DNA of 64,000 nucleotides from contig CM056743.1 of NCBI GenBank assembly GCA_029851415.1, positions 74,297,186 to 74,361,185 of the forward strand. Direction: 5' to 3'. The notes beneath the pieces were generated by a model. It made no database searches and was not told the origin of the DNA. It saw only the letters and a list, made by a program, of their open reading frames with translations. Positions 61,450 through 64,000 of this stretch are shown in pieces. The position numbers were made by a program, and so were the translations under genes. This DNA comes from Eretmocerus hayati (taxonomy: Eukaryota; Arthropoda; Insecta; Hymenoptera; Aphelinidae). Position 1 is the stretch's first letter, and each line of letters begins with the position of its first letter.

Positions 61450-61483
<34 letters not shown>
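61450..61483. repeat. (AT)17 microsatellite
   Basis: Uninterrupted AT dinucleotides. Confidence 0.95.
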
Positions 61484-61486
<3 letters not shown>

Positions 61487-62159
61487 AGGAGGAGAAGAAG
61501 GGTTCACCACGAGCAGAGGGGTGTCCATAAAAGCGCGTGTCCACGGCTGCTTAGTGAGAGAGAACGTAATACAATCGTTCATTCTCTCTTCCTATCGTTA
61601 TCTTGCGTCCACTTACAGCGGTCCCTATGCCATGCCTCCTCAATTGGTATAATATCTCTATGGCGCTGACGCTGTCTACTCTGAGAGGAAAAGAAGGTAA
61701 GAGGCGCTGCAGCGCCGGGTAGCGTTTGCCGAACGACCCGAGTAAGTTGAAACTGAACAGAGCCAGGCAAGCCGTGCCTCGCCACTCGGGCGATTCCTGC
61801 CTGACTCGCGCTCCGAAACGAAACATCTTCGTAACGATGCATGGCCGATACAAATCATATCGGCACTGTGATACGACTGAATGGAATAGTCTGAAACTTC
61901 GCACACACATAGTTGAAGAACATTGCTTTCACATAGTATGAGAATTGCGTTAAAAAATAGTTCCCCAAAAAATTAGAAAAATCGTAGCATTTTTTGAGAT
62001 TCTTATGGGTTCCTTCAACGCGCGCATAATTTTCGTCATGCGAGAAATTTCTACAGATTTCAAGTACAGCAAAACTCGAAGCGAGGGAGTTACTTGGAAG
62101 GCTCTAAACTGTGTTAATATCCAAGATTACCGCCGCATTGGTGGGGTCGCTGGGTGCCA

Positions 62160-62245
62160 GCTCTTCCGATGAGTGGAGTTGAGCATCGTTCGCCGCGGTT
62201 AGTACTTGGATGGGTGACCGCTCATTCAGGTCTACCGTGTCGGCT
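62160..62245 (+). pseudogene. 5S rRNA-derived sequence (3' two-thirds)
   Basis: GCGGTTAGTACTTGGATGGG with the following TGACCGC (62195-62221) is the highly conserved intermediate element/box C region of animal 5S rRNA. It is preceded by a recognisable but altered CTCTTCCGAT...GTTGAGCATCGT (box A side) and followed by a divergent end reaching TGTCGGCTTT. The 5' third (about 40 bases) does not match, and the closing stem with the 3' end is lost, so it is not a functional 5S gene. The internal pol III promoter boxes are partly kept, as in SINE3-type elements with 5S-derived heads. Which of the two origins applies is open. Confidence 0.85.
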
Positions 62246-63084
62246 TTGTTGACTTTCCGGATCGGTTGGTCGATGCTCACGACTCAGCAGTGCGAGCGGG
62301 AGTTGCGAAGTGCTTACAAATTTGGTATTTATCGATCGCTGATGCGGAAGATCTATGCCCAATCGGTAACACGATAAGTGCACCGGGCTCTCCGAGGCGG
62401 GTTTTCTTTACACCATAAAGTTTTCCCTTGCCTCACGGGTGAAACCGGGCGAATGCGAGGAGCTTACATAAACAAACAGTACACTGACACACTGTTATCT
62501 CCAGTTATACAAATGAGACCTCTCACTCTGCGAGTAGGTGAGTCCGTCACTGCGAGCAGTTTCACTCGTTAATGCCCTGAATAAAGGGTCACTGAAGGCC
62601 TTGAATAAAGAGTTCTGGTGCCTCTCAGAGTGTCTGAACAGTCGTCTCATGCACGCTGGTGGAATCTGGGAGTAGTTGTTGGGAGGGCCCGGATAAACAA
62701 GGAGGACACAGTGGCCATCTCGTTTTGTCTGTGCCGGGAAGTTCTCCGTATCAAACACGAGTATCAAGAACAGAACACAGCTTGAGCTAGTCGTAACACA
62801 GTACACAGATAATCAAACAGTATCACCACACAGTGAAGCTGTACAGGCCTCCAAGGCCTCACTGCTTCGAATGAAAAAAGAATATTCAAGATTCAGATCG
62901 ATTGATGCAGTAGGGAAAAAGTTGAGAGATTCATTGAGATTGTTCGATGAGGCGTCATGAACTCAAATTTGTCCTCTGCAGCCAAAGCTTCAGCCGCTAT
63001 ACAAAAACCACTGTCACTCTTTCTCTATTGCATTATTTGGTCGAAACCTTGAATATTAATATAATTGAGTCCCTCCCGAACAAG
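62246..63084. other. Rest of the element core, no gene seen
   Basis: No open frame with recognised similarity. It could be the body of a 5S-headed SINE or unrelated element sequence. No A-rich or simple tail was identified. Confidence 0.35.
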
Positions 63085-63470
63085 TTTCTTGCTTTGAGTT
63101 TTGCTGTAGTTGAAATCTGGGAAAATTTCTCGCGTGTCGAAAATTATGCGCGCGCTGAAGGAACCCATGAAAATCTCGAAAAATGCTATGATTTTTCTGA
63201 TTTTTTCGGAAATTTTTTTTATCACAAATCTTACACAATGTTGGAGCAATTTTCTTCAACTATGTGTGTGCGAAGTTTGAGACCATTCAATCGAGTCGTG
63301 TCACGGTGACGACATAATTCGTACCGGCCGTGCATCGCTTATAAAGATGTTTTGTTTCGGAGAGCGGGTCAGGTAGGAATCGCCCGAGGAGCGAGGCACG
63401 GCTTGCCCGGCTGATCAACCTAAACTTACCCGAGTGACTCGGGTGCCTCCTGACCTCTTTTTCTCTCAGT

Positions 63471-63817
63471 GTAATATAGAGTGTACTTGCATATGAGGGT
63501 TTCCGCGGAACTATCGAGCTCCTGGAATAAAGAGAAGTATTCTGCATCGCACATATTTTGAATGAGTTTCATATGATTCTTAGACCTTGAAAATATGTGA
63601 AAAGTGGTGCTACCCATTTCCAAGACGAAGTATCTGTAATCGAAAGTGCGGAATCTAACACGTGGAACATTCATGAAGCAATTTCAATCAAATAGATTCG
63701 ACTCTGATCATTGTTCAGATGGCTGTTAGGGACTGTATTTTGCCTGAATCGACTCTAGGAAAAAATTCATAATATAATCTGCCAGTTGCGTCCGGCGGTG
63801 CCAGATTTTTATAGACC
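63471..63817. other. No gene seen
   Basis: The minus-strand frame at 63426-63674 has no recognised domain. Confidence 0.35.
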
Positions 63818-63950
63818 TATATATACATGTTCTATATATATATTTATATAAGACTTATATATATATATGTGTATATAGAACATGTATATGATCTATATAC
63901 AACGTATATGATCTATATACAACGTATATGATGCATACGTGGTTTAAATC
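63818..63950. repeat. AT-rich tandem repeats
   Basis: TATATA runs include an inverted pair (CATGTTCTATATA near 63827, TATAGAACATG near 63875). They are followed by two exact 20-bp units GTATATGATCTATATACAAC (63884 and 63904) and a partial third at 63924. Confidence 0.9.
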
Positions 63951-64000
63951 ACACGTATACGACGATCTAAATTTCTAAATTTCTACGTTTACTACTAAAA

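Larger units (their letters stand above)
61678..63470. mobile_element. Inverted-repeat element with ~400-bp arms and 5S-like core
   Basis: The arms about 61678-62085 and 63085-63470 match in inverted orientation with moderate divergence. Shared blocks include CTGAGAG, CCCGAGTAAGTT, GAGGCACGGCTTG (inverted), GAAACATCTT, CACACACATAGTTGAAG and ACAGCAAAACTC. The ~1-kb core includes the 5S-rRNA-derived segment at 62160-62245. No transposase is visible. Superfamily and target duplication are undetermined. Confidence 0.7.

Overview
The window looks like a repeat-dominated, gene-poor (heterochromatin-like) stretch of an invertebrate animal genome, probably an arthropod. The clues are an animal-type EnSpm-like transposase relic, an ISL2EU-like DDE/SWIM transposase with a small spliceosomal intron, a Jockey/CR1-like non-LTR reverse transcriptase relic, long microsatellites, a ~163-bp satellite with higher-order structure, and many long inverted-repeat elements. 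The species cannot be named from the sequence. I found no intact conserved host gene. The only candidate is a tentative two-exon, 70-codon model at 14806-15104 (minus).

Layout. 1-3.5 kb: non-coding and strikingly rich in CCAA on the plus strand. 3.54-4.1 kb: CA microsatellite and a short hexamer repeat. 4.6-7.25 kb (minus): decayed EnSpm/CACTA-like transposase, followed by a small MITE. 10.52-13.03 kb: a 2.5-kb element with ~1.1-kb inverted arms. 14.8-15.6 kb: candidate small gene with a CpG-rich upstream region carrying repeated CTTCGG motifs. 16.0-16.85 kb: foldback element. 17.7 kb: first copy of a TATA-containing dispersed repeat. 19.41-22.99 kb: a 3.6-kb Mutator-like (MULE-type) element with ~1-kb terminal inverted repeats, a perfect 9-bp target duplication and a nested MITE.

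25.0-44.4 kb is dominated by a ~163-bp satellite, about 83 monomers in three blocks, including a 7-monomer (~1145-bp) higher-order repeat at 35.4-38.2 kb. Between the first two blocks lie a near-perfect 2.2-kb palindrome, a second inverted-repeat element (442-bp arms) and a second TATA-repeat copy. A 1.09-kb terminal-inverted-repeat element is cleanly inserted in one monomer at 41.97-43.06 kb. 47.5-51.4 kb: two oppositely oriented arrays of a 300-bp repeat around a unique core. 51.56-52.65 kb: another terminal-inverted-repeat element. 55.27-55.60 kb: a MITE related to the one inside the MULE.

56.33-58.54 kb holds the best-preserved protein-coding sequence, an ISL2EU-like transposase with an intact DDE triad and SWIM zinc finger but two in-frame stops upstream. 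Directly after it, on the minus strand, is a degraded non-LTR retrotransposon (58.73-60.69 kb). 61.68-63.47 kb is an inverted-repeat element whose spacer contains a 5S-rRNA-derived segment. The window ends in AT-rich tandem repeats.

The features do not form a pathway; the region is best read as nested mobile DNA around a satellite block. The most notable theme is the number of long inverted repeats (at least eight with arms over 300 bp), several of which would give long hairpin RNAs if transcribed.
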